A DNA stretch of 64,000 nucleotides from Diphasiastrum complanatum. Taxonomy: Eukaryota; Streptophyta; Lycopodiopsida; Lycopodiales; Lycopodiaceae. The position numbers and the translations under genes are program-made. This document shows, one piece after another, positions 36,120-48,780 of the stretch. The notes under the pieces are model-generated. The model was not told the DNA's origin. It saw only the letters and a list, made by a program, of their open reading frames with translations, and did not search any database. The stretch covers positions 27,063,039 through 27,127,038 of the forward strand of contig CM055097.1 of NCBI GenBank assembly GCA_029204225.1, written 5' to 3'. Within the stretch, counting starts at the first letter, position 1; every line of letters starts with the position of its first letter.

Positions 36120-37690
36120 TCATCCCAAATTCATATTGTAGCAATCCTTCATGCAATACAAACATGGATGCTTTGATGTTGCCCCATGAGAGACATTATA
36201 CATACATTTCAATGTTTTCAAATTGCCTGCAACGTGCCACTGAATTTGAAAACTTCCATGGTTTTCGATTGTAAATTTCTCATCCTCCAAGTGTCTCTTT
36301 ATAATCTTGCCATAATTTGTACGTGAGAATATCCATGAAAGTATTTTATGGTCTTCTTTCATGACCTGTAGAAAAGCAAGTAACTCATCACGTTAATAAA
36401 AAAAGACAATGTATTCAGTGTTGATAACAATACTTAAAAAGAAAATTGAAAATTGAAAAGTATACTTGAAATGCCGCCAACCACCATATGTGATTTTCTG
36501 ATTGCAACAGTAAACATTTGATCATCGGTATCTGAAAGTTTGTCCATCAAATTGACACTCACTCATTTCAATTTTTGACCTTTGATGATTTCGGATTCAC
36601 CTAATTTCATTACAATAATGATCTTTCCATTTACTTGATGTTATTCATATATTATCAAACACGATGTATACAAAAAATTATATGACATAATACAAAATTA
36701 CATTGTTCAAATTCTATGGATCTTCGATTTCGATGGATGTTCCTATGTTTTTGCATTTTATATGCTCTTCCTGCGTTGCTCTTACCTGCACAATAGAAAT
36801 TGTTTAAGTTCATTTATCTTGTAAAACTGATTCACTAAGAAATAGAAAAACTAAAAAAAATTATATGGCATAACGTAACTTTACACCATTCAATCGAAAT
36901 TGATAGTACTGAGGTAGATCAAATTGCAACATGTCTAGTTCTGATTGAATGTGATTGAGACACCAATCTTCCTCTACCTCAATCATCGCAAGAATGTTGT
37001 CATTTCTTTTCACTATTATTTGAAGTGCTCTTGATGGTTAATTCCAAAATCTTGATCAAGTGGCTTCCACTCATTTTTGCAGTTTATCCATCTTCTATAA
37101 TACAGCAGCAAAGTGAACATTGATTTTTTGATGTGATATCTAAATGTCATTGATGAGCTACATACCATGAACTCAACTTGCTAATTTTGTTTCGTATCCC
37201 AACCATCATCCAACAACTCCGCGATTATTTCGTCACTCAAGTCCTTACAAATAAACATTGTTTTCGTTCGTCGAACATTGTATTTGGAAAAAAAAATCAA
37301 CAAAAATAGAAAAAGGTAGATACCAACTTAATCTTCTTCTTTTTAAACCAGTGCTATATTTTAATATACTCTGAATATCCACGTAAAGTCTAGATCAAAA
37401 ACTTTTTGAAATTGCTGAATCTGGAGAAATCCATTCCTCACTTGAAAAATCTGGTAGAGGATATGGCTCTAATCTACCCACTACTATTTTTATCTGGAAT
37501 ATAGGTGTGATCATTAAAAAACACTCTTGGCTCTAACAGGGATTTTGGAGAACGAACTTTATATTATAAAATACCGATATCAGAATGTATGACATCAATT
37601 ATTCCTACAATCGATTGAACTGATTGCCATTCAACGAAATTTGATGGATACAAATTTGCAAGACCAACAAAAGTATCGCAAGAAAAAATT
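36120..37690 (-). pseudogene. Unrecognised gene family, copy B
   Basis: Minus-strand blocks match copy A. At about 37650-37560: LYPSNFVEWQSVQSIVGIID. At about 37460-37370: DFSSEEWISPDSAISKSF then SRLYVDIQSILKYS. At about 37290-36890: MFICKDLSDEI, YYRRWINCKNEWKPLDQDFG and MIEVEEDWCLNHIQSELDML. Further exons unique to this copy follow. One near 36560-36470 reads LMDKLSDTDDQMFTVAIRKS. One at 36362-36120 reads YGKIIKRHLEDEKFTIENHG then FQIQWHVAGNLKTLKCMYNV and SHGATSKHPCLYCMKD. That last block has the pattern (G/N)DLK- or NLK-x-LKC...GA....PC.YC, which resembles a Cys-cluster in several eukaryotic transposon-type proteins (weak inference). Stops and frame changes show decay. Confidence 0.5.
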
Positions 37691-38416
37691 AATATAAAGA
37701 AACTACTAATACTATAGAAATTTAATATGAATATGTACATATTAATCGTATACTTACAATTACATTTTCCTGCAAGATGGTGATGAGAAAACTAATTTCT
37801 CATTCAAAAGCAAGAAGAAGACCAATGGCAAGAATTTAAATCAGGATTGTCTCTTTTGTATAGATAGGTCACTCATATTGAAAATGTTGGAAAGAAAAGT
37901 CCTGGATATAATGGATTGAATCGTTTGGGAAGGCACTTATTATTGACTTTTCATAATTAAGATATTTTCATGTGTCATCTCTCTAGCTAATTTTTATAAG
38001 AAATTGAGAAACTTCTTTTAAAAGCCTGAGGTGAAGAGATGAGTAGTGTAAGAATCGCCTTATGAAGATCTGACTAGATCTTGTTGCAAAACAACCAAAA
38101 GGACACCTATGGAGCAAAACCATGCATCCAGTCCTAGACCCTTCTTAAAGTTCCCTCCTGGATCTAGCCCCAAAGCCATGGTAAATGAATGCAAGAGAGG
38201 GGAGGAATCCTAGCTCAAGAAACTGACTTTCCAATAGGGAGATGGGGGAGTTTCCATGGTAAGTATTCTCTCTCCAAATAGAGAATATTTTCCCTAGGAT
38301 TCCCATGCATCCTATATTAGCTATTAACCTCCTATTCTTGCATTATAGCAGTCAGACACCATGCAAGTGCTCCTATGTCCAATTATAGGTCTGGGCCCTC
38401 ATATGATTATTAATTA
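37691..38416. other. Noncoding interval
   Basis: Includes the putative 5' part of copy B. 38040-38416 may be the 3' LTR or trailer of the minus-strand gypsy element that follows. Nothing firm. Confidence 0.35.
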
Positions 38417-38764
38417 CTATACAGGCCAAGCCCGGAATGACGAGGCATAACCAATAACCATATACTCCTGGAGTGACAGGCTATCCATGTCAAGAATTAC
38501 TCTGAATCCCACATACTGGACATGGACATAACATTCTTCTCCCCTTAAACCAATTTTGTCCTCAGAATGACTAACTAGGAAAGATCCAATTTGTATGTTT
38601 TTAACTTTTTCCCAAGAACCATTACCCTCAATTTGACCAACCAACCTAAGCAAGCACACAAAGATAGATCGATTTCTCAATTGTGTATCTCTGATCCTGA
38701 GTACTCTTTCAGAGTCCAAAGGTACATTGAGCGATAAATCTTGCAAATGGATCACAATTCTCAA
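38417..38764 (-). pseudogene. Ty3/gypsy integrase C-terminus (chromodomain-like) remnant
   Basis: The 115-residue minus frame begins near the end of gypsy pol. SERVLRIRDTQLRNRSI is the start of the chromodomain-like tail ('P..IL.IR...LR.R.I...L..W...P...ATWE'). FLVSHSEDKIGLRGEECYVH corresponds to the last few residues of such elements ('LEDK...GG....'). The middle is frame-shifted (SWEKVKN in place of ATWE). It marks the 3' end of a decayed minus-strand gypsy element. Confidence 0.55.
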
Positions 38765-39143
38765 TACATCTAATTGTCATCATCATATAAAGTATAATTA
38801 CATGATACATTGGATAGCAGTCGACCAAACTTGAAGATTAAGTTTCGAAGCTAACAAATCAAAACTTTCACTTTTACCCTGAAAATCAATCTCTAGTTTG
38901 ACTTCAATATCAAATAAGTACTTAGAGATAAAATAATTCTCAAATTATCTATCTCTACACTGAAATACTATATTGACCTTTAGAAGTACACTAAGAGATA
39001 AATTTCCCTATTGGGTTATCTCTCCAATCTAATAACATCACCTTCATGTAACCTCAATTTACATGAATCATTGGGTGAGTTCTCACCTTACATTAAAAAT
39101 CAATATTCAAAAGTTAAAGATCCAAAATAATTATAGTCCAAGA

Positions 39144-39359
39144 CTATCCACAATTACTTGTAGACCTGTCATAAATGCTTCTTGGTACAAATACACTTAG
39201 AATTTTTTGAGAAACTAAGGTACAAAACTCATCCCACCAAAATCTCTTAGGAGATCCATAAAGATAAAATGACTTTAACTCAGTTTGAGTATCCCATATA
39301 CTCTCTTGAGTTAGTGCTTTATCCCTAGCATCACATGCCAGAAAATAGCAATCATTCAA
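39144..39359 (-). pseudogene. Ty3/gypsy integrase core remnant
   Basis: The minus frame contains SPKRFWWDEFCTLVSQKILS, which matches 'F...FW.EFC.L.G.KL..S' just before the integrase HPQTDGQTE motif in gypsy elements. The following residues are decayed. It lies upstream of the chromodomain-like tail in the same orientation, so both probably belong to one element. Confidence 0.45.
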
Positions 39360-41879
39360 TCTTGATAGACTTAATTGCTCCTAATTAACCGGAGATTTTA
39401 GGCTGAAAAATAGTACACAAGCATTCCTTGACTACAATCTATAAAGGTAAGCAAATTCCTCATAAGTAAACAATCACTTAATGAAAATGCCTGTGAGATC
39501 CACACAATCTCAAATATGTACACAAATTTAGAGTTCAAATAACAGATTTAAATTTTTGACTCAACCAATTGATCAAGAATTACTCACTATCTTAAGAATC
39601 ATCATATTTCCATATAATCATCTAATGACCTTTAAGTATCAATTTATGATCCGTCAATCATAAACATTCAGAATCTTACGATTCGCCAATCATAATTTAT
39701 CGGATTCCAAAACCATACTTAATCATTTAGAGATACTGGAGTATATGCACAACAACATACCACTTAGGAGATATAAGAAACATTTTGAAATTTGTTTCAC
39801 AAGAAAAATTATTGGATTCCAAGAATATTATCCGAACCCGATTCTTAACCAGATTATGGGTTCCAAATTCTACAATCAACCAAGTAATTAAAGACCATTA
39901 TAAACATTTGTCTTTAACAATATAAACTTTATACAATCACTTAGAACCACATCTATAGATTACAAAGTTCTGTTGAATTTCGATTGAATTCAGTGGTTAT
40001 TTTTGACATTAGTTAGACTCGATCATCCTATATGAGCTCATTGAGATATAGTCAATACCTTAGGATATTTCTCCTTCAAAAAATATTCTATATCAAGAAT
40101 ATTCTATATTCTATGCACACAATTCTCATAGATGAATCCAGATGAGTCACTAATCATGTGTCTTATAAGTATTATAGATTTAAATAAGCAATTCTCGGTG
40201 AATTCTCTTCACATTGCCTATTTATCCAATTACTCAAGTCAATTGTAAATGATTCAGAAATCTTAAATGTCTAGGTGCAGATCTCAATTATACATGTATA
40301 ACACCACATTTAGATCTTCTTCTAAACCATAAATAAGTTAACGAATTATCCTTTCCACAGAAAGAGACATTAACTTACAAGTAACTGTTCCTCACATTAC
40401 TTGTTCATATGTCTATGCACTCTAAATAGTTTAAGTATATGATATAAACTCAATACTTAGGATACACATAGTAGATCCACAAGATTAAGATGTACATAAG
40501 CAACTTATCCAACTATGTTCCTATTCATAAACATAGGCTATAAACTGACAAATATCCAAAATTAGCATATGTTGCTCACATAACTCACTGAGAATCTTGC
40601 AACTCAGCTACAAAAGAACTCTATTTTTCATGAGTAAATAACATATCTGGGAAATCTTTGAAGTGAATAACTCCACATCACAAGTTTTCCAACCATCTAA
40701 CTCTTATTAACAAAATTCCCTCAATCAATCAGCCTACATCAGATCTTAGCGTACAAACCAAGTTTAGGCTAACTTATACAGACATCTTTGGACATAGAGT
40801 TAAGATTAACGCTTTATTCCACTGATCCAATCCATAACAAAATGATACTTGGTAACAATCAGTGAACCTTAATTTAATCTTTACCACTACTTCTCATATT
40901 AATGAATATCTCACAGCTTAATATCCCCAAAACTCTTCTAGTTTCAGATTATTCAAAATAATCACTTAGAGAGTTCCTCTATTTCAAACTGGATAGTTCT
41001 ACCTTTGCACACATACATGATTTTTTTTCAAAAATCAATGCAACTGGCTGATTCCTCGAAAGACTTATTCCTATCTTTTCTTCTCTCCCTTTAATATTTT
41101 TTTTTCATAATTTCAACTAAAAAGTTCTCAGGAGACAACATATAAGATATCAAAGATTTTAAAAAGTCAGTATTGAGTATGTAATACTATTACAAACCGG
41201 ACTTTTTCCTCAAAATCATAAAATATCTTATCCCGAGTGATAAAAATATTACATTTCAATAATCAACTATCAAACGGAGACTAACGTTAGGGTTCAAAAA
41301 ACAAATTCCAAGCCATATTCGAAGTACAATTTCATATAACTATAACAGTCCTTCAGAACAAAGTTATACACTGGAAGGAATTATATGAATCTCAATCCAA
41401 TTGTCATGTATTAAGAAAGTTTTAAAGAGTAGAGGTCTAATATAATAGAGGAATATATTTAAGGACGTCCATATTTTTTAATCAATGAGATACCATTTAG
41501 GGATCGATCTATATCTCATAATTCCCAAAATACCCTAAGCAAAAACCAATGGACTCTGTTAGTATTACCATTACAGCACTCACTAGCCATCGGTCTACAG
41601 ATCATTCTACCCAAGAAATCCCCTTTAGAATCACTGATGTCCCATACCACTAGCTTTTCCTCCAAGAATCCTCTGCATCTAGATCTGTTTCGCCCAAAAA
41701 GTCAAAAAGACTATTTGTCTATCCTATATCCAAATATAGGACCAATTCACAACCAATTCCAAGAGATGCTTCTAACCATTGAAATGTCAATTTTTAGAGA
41801 AGAAGGACAATTATGATTTTACTAATCAATCATTAAGAGTTATTGATTGCTTAATCCGATGATCTATCGAGTTCTAGGT
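39360..41879. other. AT-rich interval, probably decayed gypsy
   Basis: About 2.5 kb with no readable protein. Its position between an LTR-like segment (41.9-42.5 kb) and the integrase remnants (38.4-39.4 kb), all in minus orientation, suggests the ruined gag-pol of the same element. Confidence 0.35.
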
Positions 41880-42510
41880 GTTAGATCTTGATCTAGATAC
41901 ATTACATAATGATTTAAACAAGAGCAATGGATCAAATGATTAAAATCTTAGACGAGTGGCCTCACACATGTGGAGGACAGTACCTGTATGGCTTGTTAAC
42001 AGAGACTAAAGTATTCAAGCTTAGAAGTGCATTCCAATCACAAAAACACAAGACAAATGTGGAAAATACAAGCAAAACTAGAAATTGCCAATGTCACATC
42101 AACTTCTCATTGACTTGGTTGATCCCTTTTATAGATCAAGTACAATATCCATGAGCTGTGTACTGTCCAACAAGCCTTCACACGTGTGAAGAGTGCCTAG
42201 TCATCCAGATCCACCAATGGGAGCCGTATGTGCTCATTTCCCAAAGTTGACTATTCTCTTTGGTTAGAAAACAAAAATTAGTCTTCCACATTCATAGGAA
42301 TATTCCCTATAAAATAGGATTTAATGGAATATTCCGATCTTATCATCTATAAGCTTATCCACACTTGTGAATGGTATCTTGACATGTGTGAGTAATAACT
42401 CATTCACATGGAAGTCCAATCTATTTACATAAAGTTTGACCAATTTGACCAATTTCAAGATTCCACTCAAAGGTCAATTTCACACTAGTGTAGATCTACC
42501 TACACACAGC
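41880..42510 (-). repeat. LTR-like segment with TATA box (minus orientation)
   Basis: Read on the minus strand it has the plan of an LTR promoter: several CACACGTGTG/ACATGTGTGAG-type palindromes, then TCTATAAAAGGGATC at about 42121-42136, then a T-rich leader. No TG...CA boundary or partner copy was found. ACATGTGTGAG motifs also occur in the 3' LTR that starts at 47265. Confidence 0.35.
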
Positions 42511-42515
42511 ACGTG

Positions 42516-42521
<6 letters not shown>

Positions 42522-42557
<36 letters not shown>

Positions 42558-42622
42558 AAGCCATTAGGACATGTACACACTCGCATGCCCGCCATTGCCC
42601 GTCAACGACGGGCACAAGCAAC

Positions 42623-42709
<87 letters not shown>
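42522..42709. repeat. (CA)n, (TA)n and (TG)n microsatellites
   Basis: CA at 42522-42550, TA at about 42624-42640, TG at 42641-42709. The CA and TG tracts are complementary, and between them lies a perfect short hairpin (TGCCCGTC / GACGGGCA, loop AAC). Confidence 0.95.
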
Positions 42710-42712
<3 letters not shown>

Positions 42713-43066
42713 AAGGGGATCTTTCTTGGTTATGCTGAAACTAGCAAAGGATATAGAGTCTATAATCCAATCACTAAAAGATTTTAGTGAGTAGAGATGT
42801 TACTTTTGATGAAGGTAACTACTATAAGTTGAATGAGAAAGCTTCTAATTCATCTTATGTCAAGGATCTTGTAAGGTTTGAGGAGGAGCCTACATGTGAT
42901 CAAGATCTTGAAGATCCATCTCAAGATCCGAGGACTCCAAGGAGATCTACAAGAAGGAAGGCCGAGCCCTTAAGGCTCACCTATGTTGACAAAGGTGAAC
43001 AAAGGGAAGATCTACATTCACTTACCTCTTACACTTTTCTAACTTCTATGTTTGATGAGCCATGAA
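42713..43066 (+). pseudogene. Detached copia pol segment (sibling of copia-1)
   Basis: Nearly identical to 45366-45706 of the element that follows. It reads KGIFLGYAETSKGYRVYNP, YYKLNEKASNSSYVKDLVRF and RTPRRSTRRKAEPLRLTYVD. It begins exactly where the TG microsatellite ends and stops at a point where the main copy continues (after GATGAGCCA). It keeps nine bases (DLEDPSQDP against DLSQDL) and one G that the main copy has lost, so it came from a different, less decayed relative rather than from a local duplication after the damage. Confidence 0.85.
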
Positions 43067-43281
43067 ACTAAAACCATTCTAAACACCATAGGAAGGCATT
43101 GGGACTTCCAAGAATCAAATCCTAGTTTCTAAGTGAATAGATTGTGTAGATACTCTTTTCCAAATCTTTTTGAGCTCAAGATCATGATAGATCTTGCTTC
43201 TTGAGTCTTCTGAGATTCAAGAGATTAGCATTGTAGCTAAATTCTAAGAGAGAGTGAAGGGAGAGCCTTTGAATAGTACAT
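43067..43281 (+). other. Leader of copia-1
   Basis: Lies between the detached sibling piece and gag. No recognisable tRNA-Met primer site or LTR end was found, so the 5' LTR seems to have been lost at the rearrangement. Confidence 0.35.
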
Positions 43282-46200
43282 TTGTTGTACTTGCTACTAG
43301 ATAGAATGGGTTCAATTGGAGCCTATCTTCTTGAGGCTAGTGAAAGGCTAAATTCTAATAATTATTCAACTTGGAAAGTAAGAATGGAGTCTCTACTTGT
43401 GCTCCAAGATACGTATGATCTTGTCATAGGAGAGGAAGAAGAACCTCAAGGAGGGCAAGATCTAGTGAGGTACAAAAAGAAAGCTAGATTAGAATCACAT
43501 TGCTTGAAAATGAATGTTAGTAATGAACTTCTAAAGGAAGTGGCATCTTGTACCTCGGCTAAGGAGGCATGGGACTACCTTAAAGGGATTTATGAATCCA
43601 AAAATACCTCTAGAGTGCTTATGACTAGAAACAAAGTTCTTCAAAGCATTAGAGGGAGTGAAGAGAGTGCTCAAGAGTATGTCTTGAGAATAAAATCTCT
43701 CAACAAAGAACTTTCCATCATTAGTGAGGGTATTCATGATGATGAACTTGTTCAAATCATTTTGAATGGTCTTGGAGATGAGTTCTCAAATCTTGTACAA
43801 AGCTTTGCTGTTCAAGATGCACTACCTTCCATTGACAAGCTCCATAGTGTGCTTGTGGCCGAGGAGAGTAGGATCCTTCATGTCAAGCAAAGGATGGGAT
43901 CCTTGAAGTTGCATGATGGTGATGAGAAGGCCAACTTCTCAAGCAAGGGAAAGGCAAAGTCAAAGAAGAAGATCCAACAAAAGGAGACCAAGAATGATGA
44001 TCAACCATCAAGCTCCAAAGGTAGAAAGAAGAACAAAGCCAAACTCAAGTGCTTCTTTTGTGGAAAGAAGGGACACTTTTTATCCGAGTGTTTTAAGAAG
44101 AAGAATGCACAAGGAGAGAGCAAACAAGGCAACCTCACTCTTGAGGAAGATGAGGATGAAGTGGACTCATCCTTAATGGCTTCTACATCAACATCCAAGA
44201 GCTACTCCAATGACACATGGTGGATTGATAGTAGGGCTATTTCCACATGACATTCCAAAAGGATTTTTTTCTCAACTCTTGTACCTTTTGTAGGTTGTAA
44301 AAAGTCTATTCTAACAGCAAGTGATCAAGAATGTAGAATAGATGGAGTGGGAAGTATTCCCTTAAGTCTTGGATCCTCTAAAAGAGTAGATCTTGATAAT
44401 GTACTCTATGTTCCTACACTCACTAAGAATTTGTTAAGTGTAGGACAATTGATGGATGATGGCTTAGATGTCCATTTTAAGCAAGGTGTTTGCTCCATAA
44501 TGATGAATAATATTTGCATTGTAAAGGGATTCAAGCAAGGAAGGCTTTTTAAGCTAGATGCTAATGTTTTTCTTGGAAGTGTGAACATGGTGAAGGAGGA
44601 GCTCAATCAAGTGGAGCTTTGGCATAAGAGGTTGGGCCAACCCAACCTCAAATCTATGGAGATGCTATGCACCAAGAATCTTGCTCTCAGCCTTCCAAAG
44701 ACACTCTCAAAGTGTGGAAAAAGTTGTGAAGCTTGTAGCCTCTCAAAGGCACACAAGCTACCTTTTGATATCTCTTCCACAAGATCTACAAAAGCATTAG
44801 ATCTTATTCATAGTGATGTGCACTCTTTTTCTCAAGAATCTAATGGAGGTGCATCTATGTATGTATCTTTTATTGATGATTACTCTAGATACACTTGGAT
44901 TGAACTTTTGGATTCAAAAGTAAAGTGTTTGAAGCTTTTGCTAAGCTCAAAACTCTAGTTGAAAATCAACTTGATGCTAGAATTAAAGTATTGAGGAGTG
45001 ATAATGGTGGAGAGTATATCTCCACCAAGATGATAGAGTTTTGTAAATCCAATGGCATTAAGAGAGAACTTACATGTACTTATAGTCCTCAACAAAATGG
45101 TATAGCCAAGTGGATGAATAGAACACTTTGTGAGTGTGCTAAGGCTTTGAGGTTAGATGCATCTCTACCTAAGTCCTTTTGGGGAGAGGCTATTATTTTT
45201 GCAACTTATTTGTATAATAGATTGCCATGTAAGCCCATTGGAGGCATAACATCTTATGAGGCTCTATTTTGTAAGAAGCCGAATCTTAAAGATCTAAGAA
45301 TTTTTGGATCTACTTGCTATGTTTTTAACGCATTAGATACAAGAAAAAAGAATGATCCTACTTCTATAAAGGGGATCTTTGTTGGTTATGCTGAAAATAG
45401 CAAAGGATATAGAGTCAATAATCCAATTACTAAAAAGATTTTAGTGATTAGAGATGTTACTTTTGATGAAGGTAACTACTATAAGTTGAATGAGAAAGCT
45501 TCTAATCCATCTTATGTCAAGGATATTGTAAGGTTTGAGGAGGAGCCTACATGTGATCAAGATCTATCTCAAGATCTGAGGACTCCAAGGAGATCTACAA
45601 GAAGGAAGGCCGAGCCCTCAAGGCTCACCTATGTTGACAAAGGTGAACAAAGGGAAGATCTACATTCACTTACCTCTTACACTTTTCTAACTTCTATGTT
45701 TATGAGCCAAGTTGCTTTGAAGAAGCTATGGAGTCACAAGAATGGAGGGATGCCATGCAAAAGGAGTATGATGCTCTTATGGAGAATCATACATGGAAGC
45801 TTGTGGATCTTCCTCATGGAAGAAAGCCACTTGAGTGCAAATGGATCTATAGGGTGAAGTACAATCAAGATGGGAGCATCAACAAACACAAGGCAAGGCT
45901 AGTGGCAAAGGGGTTCTTGCAAACCAAGGGAGTAGATTTCGATGAAACTTTTGCTCTTGTTGCTAAGCTAGTTTCCATAAGGTTGATTATTTCTCTTGCA
46001 ACTACTTTCAATTGGCCTCTATTTCAACTTGATGTGACTAATGCTTTTCTCAATGGATATTTGGAAGAGGATATTTTCATGAGGCAACCCGAGGGCTTCA
46101 TCAAAGAGGATCAAGAGGGAAAAGTGTGTTTGTTGCTAAGAAGCATTTATGGGCTTAGGCAAGCACCTAGAGCTTGGTACTCTAGGTTGAATACTTTCTT

Positions 46201-47260
46201 GAACTCTATTAGGTTTTTTGTAAGTGCTTATGATCCTTCTTTGTACTTAAGATTCAATGATGGTAAGATCATCATTCTCATTTTGTATGTTGATGACATT
46301 ATCCTTAGTGGAAATGATCATGTTGGTATACAAGAAGTGAAAGTAGCATTGTTTAAGGAGTTTAAGATGGTGGATCTTGGTAATCCTCAGTTCATATTAG
46401 GAATAGAAGTTTCAAGAGGCAAGGATTTGAGTTTTATTTGTCAATCCAAATATGCTTCTTCTATCTTAGAAAAATTTGAAATGAAAAATTGTAAAGGAGT
46501 AGAAACTCCTATGGAGCAAAATGTAAAAGTTTCCAATAGTGATGATGAAGCATCCTTTGAGGACATCACACTATATAGGAGATTTGTAGGGTCCTTGATC
46601 TATCTTACTATAACTAGGCCTGATCTAAGTTATAGTGTAGATAAACTAAGCCAATCTATGCAAAACCCATTGGTTTGTCATTGGAAAAATGCAAAAAGGG
46701 TGTTGAGGTACATCTCGGCCACCAAGAACTTTGTCATTTTATATGATGAATCTAATCTTGCCTTAATGGCATATTCGGATGCTGATTTTGCAGTTGATAA
46801 GGTGGATAGGAGGTCCACAAGTGCTTTTATTACCTTCCTTTGCAATGGCATAGTGTCTTGGCATTCCAAAAAGCAAGATACTATTTTTCTATCTTCAACC
46901 GAATCAGAATACAAGGCACTAACATCCACAACAAAGGAGATCCTATGGTTGAAGAGGCTTTTGGTGGAGTTGCAAGTCAAGGAGGCCGAGGAGTAGCCAA
47001 TAATATTTTGTGACAACCAATCAAGCCAAGCATTAGCAACCAATCCCACATTCCATGCAAGGAGCAAGCACATATAGATTGCTCACCATTTTGTGAGGGA
47101 AAAGGTTCAAGCAAAGGAGATCAAGCTACATCATGTGTCTTCTTCAGATTGCCTTGCTGATCTACTCGCTAAAGCCTTGCCAAAGGCTTCATTTATCAAG
47201 TTAAGATCAGCCTTAGGAGTTGTAGATAGATGTACTATAGTTGTATCCTGTAAAAATTGA
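43282..47260 (+). pseudogene. Ty1/copia polyprotein (copia-1), near full length but broken
   Basis: Gag probably starts at the MGSIGAYLLEASERLNSNNY methionine (43309). It has the UBN2-type capsid region, a Lys-rich linker, and one CCHC knuckle at about 44050 (CFFCGKKGHFLSEC). The protease motif reads WWIDSRAIST where D-S-G-A is normal, followed by a stop at 44248. Pre-integrase (LWHKRLGQPN), integrase (HSDVHSF, FIDDYSRYTW, SDNGGEYIS, YSPQQNGIAKWMNRTL), reverse transcriptase (KARLVAKGFLQTKGVDFDET, LDVTNAFLNGYLEEDIFM, GLRQAPRAWYS, LYVDDIILSGND) and RNase H (SDADFAVDKVDRRSTSAF, SSTESEYKAL, ending ADLLAKALPKASF) follow in the order IN-RT-RH that defines copia. Breaks: stop at 44248, frameshifts near 44930 and 45703, stops at about 46994 and 47076. 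The substitution DSG to DSR alone would kill the protease. Confidence 0.92.
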
Positions 47261-47760
47261 GGAGTGTTAGAATTATGCAATTTTCACATGGTTTTTGATA
47301 TCTATTAGACATCTATGTGGATCCACATGTGTGAGGACCTGTCCACATGTGTAAAATGACACTTGTAGTATTCAGATCCATTTTGATTAGCTTTCATTTG
47401 AGTCTAATATGACATCTCCTAAATTATAGGAGTTAGGTCCTAAATTGTAGGAATCTAGAAGGTCAACACAAACCACCAATAAATGATGTGGCAAACTTGA
47501 TAGATCTTATCAAAAGTGGATATGGATGAGTACAATGAGTTGTCCCACACGTGACTCATACTCTTGACCTTCCTCCAGGGTGAATACTTAAAGAGCTTGG
47601 AATAGGGACTTGTCACAGATTCCATTCAATGGTTCTTGGGGAATAGCCTCTAGGTCCATCATAAAAATTGGCATGGAATATTGATGGCCTTTGTTGGGTT
47701 CTTTAGTTTGTTCCACGAACATCCTTGATGGAAGTTCACCCTCATTGAAAGAAGTGTCAA
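47253..47760 (+). repeat. Polypurine tract and start of the copia-1 3' LTR
   Basis: The purine-rich AAAAATTGAGGAG ends at 47264 and TGTTAGAATTATGC begins at 47265, the usual PPT-LTR junction right after the pol stop. The LTR contains ACATGTGTGAGGACC and CACATGTGTAAAATG repeats. Its right end was not resolved and 47760 is only a guess. Confidence 0.5.
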
Positions 47761-48780
47761 CGACAATTTTGTTAAAATTCACAAGCTAGTTTGATATTTT
47801 CACTTGTAAATTGCATTGAGGCCATGTGGTGGGATCTCACACGTGCCAAAAGCATAGGATATTTTTTTCTTAAGTCAAATCAATAACCTAGCTTTGGAAT
47901 GGTACCTTTGGACTGAGAGGCCAAAATGTGCATAAATAGGCTAGAGAGATTCTAGGAGCTAAAAATAGCAATTTTCACATTGTTTTGGATCTCAAGATCT
48001 TAACCCCCAATTAGGGTGATCTTATGACCTAATAGGTTAAACATTAGGTTTAGGTTATGGATGGATCAGAGGAAGCCCTAAATGCTCAGATCCGAGGCAC
48101 TTATGTATAAATGTGATGGATCATCCATCCAAGGGATCTTCCTTCATGAACACAATTTTCTAATGAGTGGGTTATTGAAAAGGTTTCTCCTAAGAATATT
48201 CCCTCCAAAACTTTTAAAAATCAAAAGCACATTTTTGTGTAAAATTATTTTTTTAAGGGTAAGATTTTTTACTTTCTAAAAACTTCAGAATGCACATACC
48301 ATATTTTCAAAAATACATTAGTAAGAAACTATGAAATTATCTCCATTGCAAATTTGATATAGTTTTCAAAAATATCACAAACAAAAATTGAACTTAAAAT
48401 GCATAAACTAATGTACTTTTTGTTGAAATTTTGTTATATGTATTTGCATAACGCATTAAAAATATTCATATTTTAATTGTCATCTAGATATTTTCAATAC
48501 TTTAAAATGATGTTTTAGTTTGCATAAAAAGTATTCAATAAAAAATTTGCATAACAACTTAATTTATCTAAATGCACAATGATAGTGCATAAAACAGAAC
48601 TTTTTATAAATCTAAGAATAAGGTCATGAAACATAATATCTCAAGTATATCTTTGTGAATCTCACACAAATAAATGCTTGATTTCAAAATTTGGCACTTG
48701 CTAGTAAATATATAAGTATCCATATAAACCAAAGGTTCATGCCAATAACATATATGTCTGCCAAACAATAAAAGTATCAA
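47761..48780. other. Noncoding interval
   Basis: AT-rich. No gene recognised. The minus-strand frame that starts near 47782 is not convincing. Confidence 0.45.

Noticed and set aside
42513-42713. 66-residue frame of Thr-His, Tyr-Ile and Val-Cys repeats
   Set aside because: Only microsatellite translation.
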